A stretch of 5,771 nucleotides of DNA from Microbacteriaceae bacterium (GTDB lineage: Bacteria; Actinomycetota; Actinomycetes; Actinomycetales; Microbacteriaceae). The notes under the pieces were generated by a model. That model did no database searches. It was given only the letters and a program-made list of their open reading frames with translations, and was not told where the DNA came from. A program made the translations under genes and the position numbers. The DNA lies in the NCBI GenBank assembly GCA_003454135.1, contig DMKW01000139.1:3573-9343 (forward strand), given 5' to 3'. This document shows, piece by piece, positions 1-5,771 of the stretch (position 1 is its first letter; each line of letters opens with the position of its first letter).

Positions 1-869
1 GCCCAGTAGCGCACGCGCGCGGCGACCTCCTCGGGCCAGGCCACGTCGGCGATCTGCAGCCAGAGCGGCGGCACGCCCGTGATGCCGGTCACCCCGTGCT
101 GCGCACACAGTCCGGGCACATCCCGCGGCAGCAGGTAGTTCATCAGCACGCAGTGGGCCCCCACGGCGAAGGCGGTCGTCACCTGGCTCAGCCCGGCATC
201 GAAGCTCAGCGGGAGAACGCTCAGGATGACGTCGTCGCTCGTGTTGTGCAGGTAGCTGCTCACGCTCTCGGCACCGACGATGAGGTTGTGGTGGCTCAGC
301 ACCACGCCCTTGGGCTTTCCGGTGCTGCCCGAGGTGTAGAGGATCGCGGCCGGGTCGATATCGATGGTGCCGGCCTCGCTGGGGTCGCTCGGTCGGGTGG
401 CGGAATCCGCCGACTCGGGGCCACGCAGCGGCGACACCCGATGCCCGACGGGGTCGGCCCCCTCCACGGCGCCGACGAGCAGGACATGCTCCACCGATCC
501 GTCGGCGAGGACGGCTGGCAGCTGGGCGAGTCGGTCCGCCGAGGTCACCAGGAATCGCGCCCCGCTGTCATTCACGATGTGACCGAGCTGCGCCGGCTTG
601 AGCACATGGTTGATCGGCACGAAGACGCCCCCCGCCGCGGATGTCGCGAACATCGCGACCACCAGTTCGATGCGCTTCTCGAGGTAGATCGCCACCCGAT
701 CACCGCGCTGGAGTCCGAGCTCCTGCAGCTGGACGGCGACAGAGCGCACAGCTGCGTCGAGCTCAGCGTACGAGACGGTTTCCTTCTTGTAGGTGAGCGC
801 CGCGGAGTGCGGGGTCGCCGCTGCCGCCTGCGTGAGGAGGTGATGAACGTTCGTTCGGATTCGGGTCAC
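1..869 (-). CDS. AMP-forming acyl-CoA/acyl-acid ligase, resembling exosortase-associated ligases (partial, C-terminus off left edge)
   Basis: The frame was translated by hand from the reverse complement; 289 residues are visible. It is the N-terminal part of an ANL-superfamily adenylating enzyme, which activates a carboxylic acid as acyl-AMP and usually passes it to CoA or a carrier-protein thiol. Visible parts are the N-terminal segment VHHLLTQAAAATP (8-20), GLQRGDRVAIYLEKRIE (52-68), GGVFVPIN (80-87), the phosphate-binding loop YTSGSTGKPKGVVLSH (178-193), PLSFDAGLSQ (220-229), VLMNYLLPRD (241-250) and GVPPLW (265-270). The family runs to about 500 residues or more, so the hinge, A8 region and C-terminal lid with the catalytic lysine lie beyond the edge. 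The GTG start at 869 overlaps the glycosyltransferase stop as GTGA. The ribosome site is weak and no other in-frame start is near, so coupled translation is likely. The YLEKRIE...VFVPIN and NYLLPRD stretches resemble exosortase type 1-associated ligases (TIGR03098) as I remember them. A general fatty-acid CoA ligase or an NRPS-type A domain is less likely. The substrate cannot be read from this part. Confidence 0.9.
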   Translation of the reverse strand, partial: MTRIRTNVHHLLTQAAAATPHSAALTYKKETVSYAELDAAVRSVAVQLQELGLQRGDRVAIYLEKRIELVVAMFATSAAGGVFVPINHVLKPAQLGHIVNDSGARFLVTSADRLAQLPAVLADGSVEHVLLVGAVEGADPVGHRVSPLRGPESADSATRPSDPSEAGTIDIDPAAILYTSGSTGKPKGVVLSHHNLIVGAESVSSYLHNTSDDVILSVLPLSFDAGLSQVTTAFAVGAHCVLMNYLLPRDVPGLCAQHGVTGITGVPPLWLQIADVAWPEEVAARVRYW

Positions 870-2203
870 GGGGCCCGCCGCTCTCGCAGGAACCGAGCGA
901 ATTCGGTCGTGTCGTCGAGGTCGACGTATCTACGGCCCTGCGCGTCGGCTGTCAACTTCTCGCCGTCGTCGGGGACGGCCGGTCCGGGCCGGCTGAATCC
1001 CGAGACCAGGTCGAAGACTCCGACGTAGGCCTCCGCCTGCGGACGCCAGTCGAGCTGCGACGACACCCGCTCTCGCGCCTTCTGTCCCAGCTCGACGCGT
1101 AGCTCTGGGTCGTCGATCAGCCGCTCGACGGCATCCGCGAATGCCCCGGTGTCGCCGGTCGGAACGTACAGCAGAGTGTCGGCGCCAGACACCCGGGTCT
1201 CCACCAGGTCGAACGAGACGGCGGGGAGACCGTACGACATGTACTCCATCGTCTTATTCATGGTGGACAGATCGTTGAGTGGCGTCTTGAGGTCGGGACA
1301 CAGCCCGATGTCGGATCGACTGAGATGTTCGGCGATCGCGATCCGGTCGACACGACCGGTGAACGTGACGTGATCGTCGAGACCGAGCGCCGTCGATTGC
1401 TTCTTGAGGTCGTCAAGGCAATCCCCGAAACCGAGCAGAGTCGCCGTCACCTGAGTGAGACCGCGCCTGTGGACGAGTTCCTCCATCACGAGCAAGACCT
1501 GATCGACTCCATCCTGCGGACCCATGATGCCCAGGTAGGTGAGGTTGATTCCGTCGGCGGGGCGAGGATTCGCCGGATAGATCGGGCGCATCTGCTTGGT
1601 ATCCGGCCCGCTGCGCACCACGGTCACCTCGTCGGGCAGCCTCCCTCCGCGACGCACGGCCACCGCCTTGTATGACTCGTTCGTCGACGTGATGCGTTCG
1701 GCGGTGCGGAACGACCGCCGCTCCAGCCAGCTCAGGGCGCGGTACTGGAGCCGCTGCCCGAATCCCTTCGGCTCCCCGAACCGCGAGAGGAACAGCTCCG
1801 GGTTGAGATCGTGGTGATCGAAGATGAACTTCACGCCCCGGATCCTCCAGAGGAGCGCCAGGAACCAGAAGGTGTCCGGCGGGTTGCAGGCCTGGATGAT
1901 GTCGAAGGGGCGGCGGCGCCAGACCGCAAGTGAGAGCCACGCGGTACGCACCCAGCTGTACGCGAACTCCCACATGAACCCGAGCAGCCCTTCGGCCTCC
2001 GGCGCGGGCTTGTACTTGTAGATGTCGACGCCGTCGATGTGCTGACGGGCCGGATCACCGGGACCCTTCGGGCAGATCACGCTGACGCGGTAGCCGCGCG
2101 CCAGGAGCGCCTGGCACTCCAACCACACCCTGCGGTCCAGAGGGACCGGGAGGTTCTGCACGATGATCAGGACGTGCGGGGCGGTCCTCGGTGTGTCACC
2201 CAT
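866..2203 (-). CDS. Glycosyltransferase family 4 (GT-B fold)
   Basis: This is a predicted retaining sugar-nucleotide glycosyltransferase acting at the inner face of the membrane on a lipid-linked glycan. It has 445 residues, slightly long for the family. The N-terminal Rossmann domain opens with HVLIIVQNLPVPLDRRVW (10-27) and includes QACNPPDTFW (104-113) and FDHHDLNPELF (128-138), the last typical of WbuB/WcaI-like GT4 enzymes. The donor-binding C-terminal domain holds YLGIMGPQDGVDQ (223-235), LLGFGDCLDDL (256-266), FTGRV (281-285) and NKTMEYMSYGLPAVS (316-330). The glutamate of TMEYMS is the second Glu of the usual EX7E motif; the first Glu is replaced, which is common in this branch. About 40 residues after the last GT helix form a charged tail of unknown role. 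I chose the ATG at 2203 because GGGGG (2213-2217) lies 9 nt upstream of it. The in-frame ATG at 2212 gives 448 residues but has that G-run directly abutting it. The gene overlaps the flippase by 8 nt (17 nt with the longer start) and the ligase by 4 nt. Sugar specificity cannot be inferred. Confidence 0.93.
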   Translation of the reverse strand: MGDTPRTAPHVLIIVQNLPVPLDRRVWLECQALLARGYRVSVICPKGPGDPARQHIDGVDIYKYKPAPEAEGLLGFMWEFAYSWVRTAWLSLAVWRRRPFDIIQACNPPDTFWFLALLWRIRGVKFIFDHHDLNPELFLSRFGEPKGFGQRLQYRALSWLERRSFRTAERITSTNESYKAVAVRRGGRLPDEVTVVRSGPDTKQMRPIYPANPRPADGINLTYLGIMGPQDGVDQVLLVMEELVHRRGLTQVTATLLGFGDCLDDLKKQSTALGLDDHVTFTGRVDRIAIAEHLSRSDIGLCPDLKTPLNDLSTMNKTMEYMSYGLPAVSFDLVETRVSGADTLLYVPTGDTGAFADAVERLIDDPELRVELGQKARERVSSQLDWRPQAEAYVGVFDLVSGFSRPGPAVPDDGEKLTADAQGRRYVDLDDTTEFARFLRERRAP

Positions 2204-3749
2204 GTGCGCCATCCCCCGGTGTCGATGTTGGTGTTGGTATTGGTGTCGGTGTCGTTGGCGGGTCGGCGGTGCGTGAACTGCGGCGCCCCAGACGGGAGCG
2301 GACGATGCGGACGAACTCCGATAACTCGGTGTGCATGAAGACTCTCATAGCCACGAGATCGACGATCACGACGGCCAGTCCGGTCGCCGCGATCGCAAGG
2401 ATCGGCAACCACGAGCGCGTCAGCAGATCGACACCGACACCCGCGGCAGCCGAGAGCACCGCGCAGGCCGCCGCGCGCACCGTCACCATGAGGATCGGAC
2501 GGACCGCGGACGAGATGAGTCGACCCACCAACGGCCAGCGGACGACGGTCGACACGGTCGCGATCGCGAGGAACCCGAACGCCCAGGCCACCAGTCCGTG
2601 CGGCGCGGTGACGAAGGCGAGGCCGATGGTGGCGACATCCACGACGATGGCGAAGACGAACCATGCGCCCGGGCGACCGAGTCCGTAGAACAGGCCGTGG
2701 TCGAGCATTGCGATCATGGTGAGGATCCCGACGATCGCCAGCACCTGCGAGGCTCCGATGCTTCCGGCCCACTGCCTGCCGAACAGGAACGGGATCAGCC
2801 GCGGGGCGGAGACCGTCAAGAAGATCATGACCGGGATGATGGCCGCGTATGTCATCCCGAGGGCTCGGCGGTATCCGCTGCGGAGCCGGTCCGGCTCGCT
2901 GCGGATCCGCGAGAACACCACGGTCGACACCGGGAGGACCGCCGCCGCGGTCACGTCCTGCGCGATCTGCACGAGGCGCTGGGCCACGTTGAGGTAGCCC
3001 AACCCGGCCGCTCCGAGGAAGGAGGCGATGATCGCGTACTCGACCCACTGCCGGAGGACCCCGATGAGGTCCACGCCGACGACCTTCGTCCCGAAGGAGG
3101 CCATGCGCAGGAACTCGGTCCGCGAGAACTGGAGGCTCGGTCGCCAATGCGCCACGCTGCAGGCGTAGATCGTGGTGACGATCTGGAAGAGGAGCATCTG
3201 GCCGACGAGCGCCCACACACCGAACCCGAGCAGGGCGAGGACGATGGCGACGACCTGACCCGCCACACTCGCGATGAAGGACTGAATGGCGAGCGTCCGG
3301 AAGCGCAGCTGCCGGCGGAGCAGCGCGACGGAGACCGAGCTGAGCGTGACCAGCAGGACCAGCGGTGCGAGGCCGCGGACGACATCCGCCGCCTCGGGAA
3401 CGTGGAAGACCCAGGCGAAGAGCGGCGCCGCCGCGACGAGGCAGCCGGCAAGCACGAGGCCGGCGACGACGGAGAACCAGAACGCGGTGCTCAGCATCCG
3501 CTGTCCGATGTCCCTGGCCTGGACCACATAGGTCGAGAACCCCATATCGGCGAGCAGATAGGCGATCGGGAGGACGGCGGTGGCAGCGGCGACGGTGCCG
3601 AACTCCGCGGGGGAGAGCAGACGGGCGAGCACGGCGATCGTGATGAATCCGCCGATCCGCGCGACCCATTTCTGGGACGCCGTCCACAGGATCGAGGTCA
3701 CCGCCTGGTGTCCGAGCGCGCCACCCTCTTCCTCGACCGAGCCGCTCAC
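2196..3749 (-). CDS. Wzx-type polysaccharide/lipopolysaccharide flippase (MOP superfamily, PST family)
   Basis: This 517-residue integral membrane protein has about a dozen or more hydrophobic segments, the usual size and pattern for flippases that move undecaprenyl-linked repeat units across the membrane. After a short charged N-terminus (VEEEGG) come the signature segments: TSILWTASQKWVARIGGF (18-35), ARLLSPAEFGTVAAA (42-56), DMGFSTYVVQARDI (68-81) and the first-half helices around 88-115, 128-144 and 157-198. A central charged loop (201-215) precedes FLGAAGLGYLNVAQRLVQI (244-262), typical of WzxC/TuaB-like proteins. The second-half helices span roughly 298-320, 333-350, 360-405, 415-440 and 447-470. 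The hydrophilic C-terminus ends in a Thr-Pro tail (about 499-511). The GTG start at 3749 overlaps the preceding glycosyltransferase stop as GTGA, with AGG (3758-3760) 8 nt before it. Its place between two glycosyltransferases supports repeat-unit export, Wzx/Wzy style, though no Wzy polymerase is visible. A teichoic or teichuronic acid exporter of the same superfamily is the main alternative. Confidence 0.93.
   Translation of the reverse strand: MSGSVEEEGGALGHQAVTSILWTASQKWVARIGGFITIAVLARLLSPAEFGTVAAATAVLPIAYLLADMGFSTYVVQARDIGQRMLSTAFWFSVVAGLVLAGCLVAAAPLFAWVFHVPEAADVVRGLAPLVLLVTLSSVSVALLRRQLRFRTLAIQSFIASVAGQVVAIVLALLGFGVWALVGQMLLFQIVTTIYACSVAHWRPSLQFSRTEFLRMASFGTKVVGVDLIGVLRQWVEYAIIASFLGAAGLGYLNVAQRLVQIAQDVTAAAVLPVSTVVFSRIRSEPDRLRSGYRRALGMTYAAIIPVMIFLTVSAPRLIPFLFGRQWAGSIGASQVLAIVGILTMIAMLDHGLFYGLGRPGAWFVFAIVVDVATIGLAFVTAPHGLVAWAFGFLAIATVSTVVRWPLVGRLISSAVRPILMVTVRAAACAVLSAAAGVGVDLLTRSWLPILAIAATGLAVVIVDLVAMRVFMHTELSEFVRIVRSRLGRRSSRTADPPTTPTPIPTPTSTPGDGAHG
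2213..2217 (-). promoter_or_regulatory. Probable ribosome-binding G-run that decides the GT4 start
   Basis: On the coding strand GGGGG, followed by AT, lies 9 nt upstream of the ATG at 2203 and directly touches the ATG at 2212. Normal Shine-Dalgarno spacing therefore favours 2203. It sits within the flippase coding region (Pro-Gly-Asp codons), so translation of the two genes is probably coupled. Confidence 0.5.
2218..2259 (-). repeat. Degenerate hexamer tandem repeat encoding a Thr-Pro tail
   Basis: On the plus strand the units read GGTGTC, GATGTT, GGTGTT, GGTATT, GGTGTC, GGTGTC and a decayed GTTGGC, in perfect 6-nt phase over 2218-2253 and loosely to 2259. On the coding strand this is the 3' end of the flippase, giving alternating Thr-Pro with one Ile and one Ser substitution (about residues 499-511). 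Because the unit is six bases, gain or loss of a copy would keep the frame. The repeat ends directly beside the G-run (2213-2217) that probably serves as the ribosome site of the next gene. It is T-rich at positions where its surroundings are G/C-rich. Confidence 0.85.
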
Positions 3750-4801
3750 GTGCCGTACCTGAGCTCTCGCTGGTACCGGAAGCGCCAGCGGAGACCCTCC
3801 GCGGCGCCCAGGGGCTTTCTCAGTCCCGCCCGCAGGACGCGGCGGTATGCGGATCGGGCGAACCGATCCGAGGGATCGGACTCGGCAGCGAACTCCAAGA
3901 GGGATTCCGTCGAGGCCGCCGGCTCCGACGGGGGCAGCAGGGCGGTGCGCTGAAGTGCTTCGCGAGCGATCGCACGGCGAGCGCGGCCGCGGAGGCCGGG
4001 GGCATCCTGCAGCAGCGGGCCGTCCTCGTCGAAGAAGACGTCGAATGTGTCCCGCACGGCAGAATAGTCGTCGAGGAGGCCGCCGAACTGGGTCGTGTGC
4101 ATGTTGGTGTTGTGCACACGGTAGAACGCCTGGACCGTCCCGTTCACGCGACCCACATCGCCTCGTGCCGCAGCCCGCAGCCAGAGGAACAGGTCGGCGG
4201 AGTGCGGGAAGCGCGCGTCATAGCCGCCGATATCAGCCAGCAGACCGCGTCGCATCACGACTTCCGGATTCATGATGACGTTGCGCCCGCGCCGCGAGGT
4301 CAGTCCTAGCCATTCCTCGCCGCGCCACACGGTCCACGACTCGTGAGCCCCGTTCCAGCTCGCCGGTGCGGTGGGGCCGGTCGGAGGACTGTCCGAGAAG
4401 GTGCGGACGTTGCCGTAGACGAGTCCAACCCCCGGGTTGACCTCCATCAGTGCGGTCGAGCGAGCGAGGCTCCCGGGCGACAGCGCATCGTCCGCGGAGA
4501 GGAGCACGACGTAGTCCCCCGTCGCAGCGGCGAGACCGTCGTTGTATGTCGCGATGTGGCGCTTGTTGACGGGGTGCTCGATCAGGGAGACACGGGGATC
4601 GCCCGCGGCGAGTTCGCGGGCGACCGCTGCGCTCCCATCCGTCGAGGCGTCGTCGACAATGATCACATCGACGTCGACCCCGGGTTGGCCGAGCACCGTG
4701 GCGACGGCGACGGGCAAGTACTGTCCGTAGTTGAAGTGCGGGATCACCACGGTCACCCTCGGCACGGACGAGAGTGGCTGCGGTCGGTATCGGATGCTCA
4801 C
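3746..4801 (-). CDS. Glycosyltransferase family 2 (GT-A fold)
   Basis: This 351-residue protein is predicted to be an inverting, metal-dependent glycosyltransferase that adds one sugar to a lipid-linked intermediate at the cytoplasmic face. The GT-A core opens with RVTVVIPHFNYGQYL (15-29), followed by the nucleotide-binding VDDASTDGS (49-57), YNDGLAAATGDYVVLLSADD (86-105) with SADD as the DXD-type metal site, and IGGYDARFPHSADLFLWLR (191-209). In that last stretch the usual catalytic acidic pair appears as Ala-Asp at 202-203. YRVHNTNMH (228-236) closes the catalytic part; HNTNMH resembles the R/H-x-N region of related enzymes. Residues after about 260 form an alpha-helical, Arg/Ala/Glu-rich extension without membrane helices. 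The start is GTG at 4801, with GAGG (4810-4813) 8 nt before it; an ATG at 4815 is out of frame and stops after five codons. It begins 17 nt after the aminotransferase stop and overlaps the flippase by 4 nt. The acceptor and donor sugars are unknown. Confidence 0.93.
   Translation of the reverse strand: MSIRYRPQPLSSVPRVTVVIPHFNYGQYLPVAVATVLGQPGVDVDVIIVDDASTDGSAAVARELAAGDPRVSLIEHPVNKRHIATYNDGLAAATGDYVVLLSADDALSPGSLARSTALMEVNPGVGLVYGNVRTFSDSPPTGPTAPASWNGAHESWTVWRGEEWLGLTSRRGRNVIMNPEVVMRRGLLADIGGYDARFPHSADLFLWLRAAARGDVGRVNGTVQAFYRVHNTNMHTTQFGGLLDDYSAVRDTFDVFFDEDGPLLQDAPGLRGRARRAIAREALQRTALLPPSEPAASTESLLEFAAESDPSDRFARSAYRRVLRAGLRKPLGAAEGLRWRFRYQRELRYGT
3758..3760 (-). promoter_or_regulatory. Weak ribosome-binding site of the flippase gene
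   Basis: AGG on the coding strand, 8 nt before the GTG at 3749, lies inside the last codons of the GT2 gene. It is short, so re-initiation by ribosomes ending at the overlapping TGA may matter as much as direct binding. Confidence 0.4.
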
Positions 4802-4809
4802 GGGGTTCG

Positions 4810-4813
4810 CCTC
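4810..4813 (-). promoter_or_regulatory. Ribosome-binding site of the GT2 gene
   Basis: GAGG on the coding strand, 8 nt before the GTG at 4801, lies in the 17-nt gap after the aminotransferase stop codon. It supports the GTG start over the out-of-frame ATG at 4815, which overlaps this motif. Confidence 0.6.
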
Positions 4814-4818
4814 ATGAC

Positions 4819-5771
4819 CTAGCCGACGGCGTCGCGCAGCGCCTCGGCGACGCGCTCCTGCTGCTCCGAGGTCAACTGCGGGAACATCGGCAGGGACAGG
4901 ATGCGGTCGGCGGCGGTCTCGGTGACCGGGAACTGCCCGCGCCGATAGCCGAGACCGGCGTACGCCTCTGTCAGGTGCACGGGCGTCGGATAGTGGATCC
5001 CCACGCCGATCCCGGCATCGGACAGTTCCGCCATCACGCGCTCGCGCTCGGCCACACGCACGACGAAGAGGTGCCAGACATCGGTGTTTCCCGGGCGCAC
5101 CGACGGCAGCCGGACTCCGTCGTCGTCCCCGAGGAGACGCGCGTAGCGGTCGGCGGCAACACGTCGGGCGACATTCCAGCCCTCGAGTCGCTTCAGCTTC
5201 GCCCGAAGCACGGCGGCCTGGATCGCGTCGAGCCGCGCGTTCATGCCGATGTGGTCGTGCACGTACTTCACCGAGCTGCCGTGAGCGGCCAGACTGCGGA
5301 TGAGGTCGGCGATGCCCGCGTCACTCGTCATGACGGCGCCCGCGTCGCCGGCCGCACCGAGGTTCTTGCCCGGGTAGAAGCTGGTCGCCGCGACCCTCGA
5401 CAGGGCTCCCGCGCGGCCTGCCGACGACGACGCGCCCTGCGACTGCGCCGCATCCTCGACGACGACCAGCCCATGCTTCTCGGCAATCGGCAGAATGCGC
5501 TCGACCGGCGCGGTCTGCCCGAACAGGTGCACGGGCGCGATGACGCGCGTGCGCTCGGTGATGGCGGCCTCGACCGCGTCGGGGTCGATGAGCAGGTGCT
5601 CGTCGTCGACGTCGACGAAAACCGGCACCGCACCGATGCGCGACACCGCCTCCGCGGTCGCGATGAAGGTGTTGGCTGGAATGATGACCTCGTCGCCCGG
5701 GCCGACTCCGACGGCCCGGTACGCGAGCTCGAGCGCATCCGTGCCGTTGGAGACGCCGATGACATGCTCGA
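4819..5771 (-). CDS. DegT/DnrJ/EryC1/StrS family PLP-dependent sugar aminotransferase (partial, N-terminus off right edge)
   Basis: 316 residues are visible; full-length members have roughly 365-380, so about 50 N-terminal residues are missing. The reading frame is open to the right edge, so the GTG at 5646 is an internal Val, not the start: upstream in frame lies EHVIGVSNGTDALELA followed by GVGPGDEVIIPANTFIATAEA, both conserved in the family. The enzyme transfers an amino group, usually from glutamate, to a keto-sugar nucleotide. Visible landmarks, in fragment numbering, are SNGTDAL (phosphate-binding end), VEDAAQSQGA with the Asp (106) that pairs with the PLP pyridine nitrogen, SFYPGKNLGAAGDAGAVMT with the Schiff-base lysine (135; codon 5365-5367), HIGMNARLDAIQAAVLRAKL (171-190) and GIHYPTPVHLTEAY (257-270). 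It resembles the 3-keto-sugar aminotransferases FdtB, QdtB, TylB and DesV, so a dTDP-3-amino-3,6-dideoxyhexose is plausible, but a 4-aminotransferase (WecE/VioA type) is not excluded. It is first in the visible operon and supplies substrate for the glycosyltransferases downstream. Confidence 0.94.
   Translation of the reverse strand, partial: EHVIGVSNGTDALELAYRAVGVGPGDEVIIPANTFIATAEAVSRIGAVPVFVDVDDEHLLIDPDAVEAAITERTRVIAPVHLFGQTAPVERILPIAEKHGLVVVEDAAQSQGASSSAGRAGALSRVAATSFYPGKNLGAAGDAGAVMTSDAGIADLIRSLAAHGSSVKYVHDHIGMNARLDAIQAAVLRAKLKRLEGWNVARRVAADRYARLLGDDDGVRLPSVRPGNTDVWHLFVVRVAERERVMAELSDAGIGVGIHYPTPVHLTEAYAGLGYRRGQFPVTETAADRILSLPMFPQLTSEQQERVAEALRDAVG

Larger units (their letters stand above)
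1..5771 (-). other. Internal segment of a polysaccharide biosynthesis operon
   Basis: Five genes run in the same direction with junctions of +17, -4, -8 (or -17) and -4 nt. No gap could hold a promoter or a rho-independent terminator, so they are very likely co-transcribed from a promoter to the right of the window and continue past its left edge. Contents cover amino-sugar nucleotide synthesis, two sugar transfers, export, and acyl activation. The operon call is an inference from spacing and strand; no transcript data were available. Confidence 0.8.

Noticed and set aside
96..1028. A 310-residue plus-strand open frame at the left end
   Set aside because: It lies opposite the acyl ligase, whose phosphate-binding loop and other motifs are intact in the minus-strand frame. 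The plus product has no family signature.
2167..3687. A 506-residue minus-strand open frame overlapping the flippase in another phase
   Set aside because: It is Arg/Pro/Gly-rich and non-hydrophobic, with no recognisable domain. It is a frame shadow of the flippase, not a frameshifted gene.
2331..3953. A 540-residue plus-strand open frame opposite the flippase and the end of GT2
   Set aside because: Its product is almost entirely Arg, Asp, Glu, Gly and His with no fold signature, as expected of an antisense frame opposite a GC-rich membrane-protein gene. The flippase on the other strand is a clear family member.
4800..4815. ATG at 4815 as a start for the GT2 gene or a leader peptide
   Set aside because: It is out of frame with GT2 and meets a stop after five codons. 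The GTG at 4801 has a well-spaced GAGG.
4343..4822. A 159-residue plus-strand open frame opposite the GT2 N-terminus
   Set aside because: It is antisense to the conserved GT-A core and has low-complexity charged composition.
5644..5646. GTG at 5646 as the start of the aminotransferase
   Set aside because: The frame continues upstream to the window edge and encodes conserved family motifs (SNGTDAL and PANTFIATAEA), so this is an internal valine.
1..5771. RNA genes, CRISPR arrays, insertion sequences, attachment sites, promoters and terminators
   Set aside because: Coding sequence fills the window apart from one 17-nt gap. I saw no terminal inverted repeats, transposase motifs, tRNA-like folds or regularly spaced direct repeats other than the hexamer tract.

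Overview
The window is GC-rich, with G or C at most third codon positions and GTG used for at least three of the four visible or likely starts. The genes are tightly packed. This fits a high-GC actinobacterium. A member of the Microbacteriaceae is a reasonable guess, but that rests on general protein flavour and not on a marker gene.

Everything real lies on the minus strand, so transcription runs from the right edge to the left edge. In transcription order: (1) a DegT/DnrJ/EryC1/StrS-type PLP sugar aminotransferase, cut at its N-terminus by the right edge (4819-5771); (2) a family 2 glycosyltransferase (3746-4801); (3) a Wzx-type polysaccharide flippase of the MOP superfamily (2196-3749), ending in a Thr-Pro tail encoded by a degenerate hexamer repeat; (4) a family 4 GT-B glycosyltransferase (866 to about 2203); (5) an AMP-forming acyl-CoA/acyl-acid ligase, cut at its C-terminus by the left edge (1-869). 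The gaps are 17 nt, then overlaps of 4 nt (GTGA), 8 or 17 nt, and 4 nt (GTGA). There is no non-coding stretch of useful length, no promoter and no terminator, so this is an internal slice of a longer operon.

Together the genes read as part of a surface or exopolysaccharide cluster. The aminotransferase makes an amino-deoxy sugar nucleotide, the two glycosyltransferases assemble a repeat unit on a lipid carrier, and the flippase moves it across the membrane. The ligase probably activates a carboxylic acid to decorate the glycan or for another product of the locus. No initiating sugar-phosphate transferase, polymerase or chain-length regulator is visible; these would have to lie outside.

The main point of interest is the ligase. 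From memory it strongly resembles the acyl-CoA ligase family associated with exosortase type 1 (EpsH) polysaccharide loci of proteobacteria (TIGR03098), which would be a notable neighbour in an actinobacterial cluster. The Thr-Pro repeat at the flippase/glycosyltransferase junction is the second. Otherwise this is a conventional polysaccharide gene cluster; I do not see a wholly new system.
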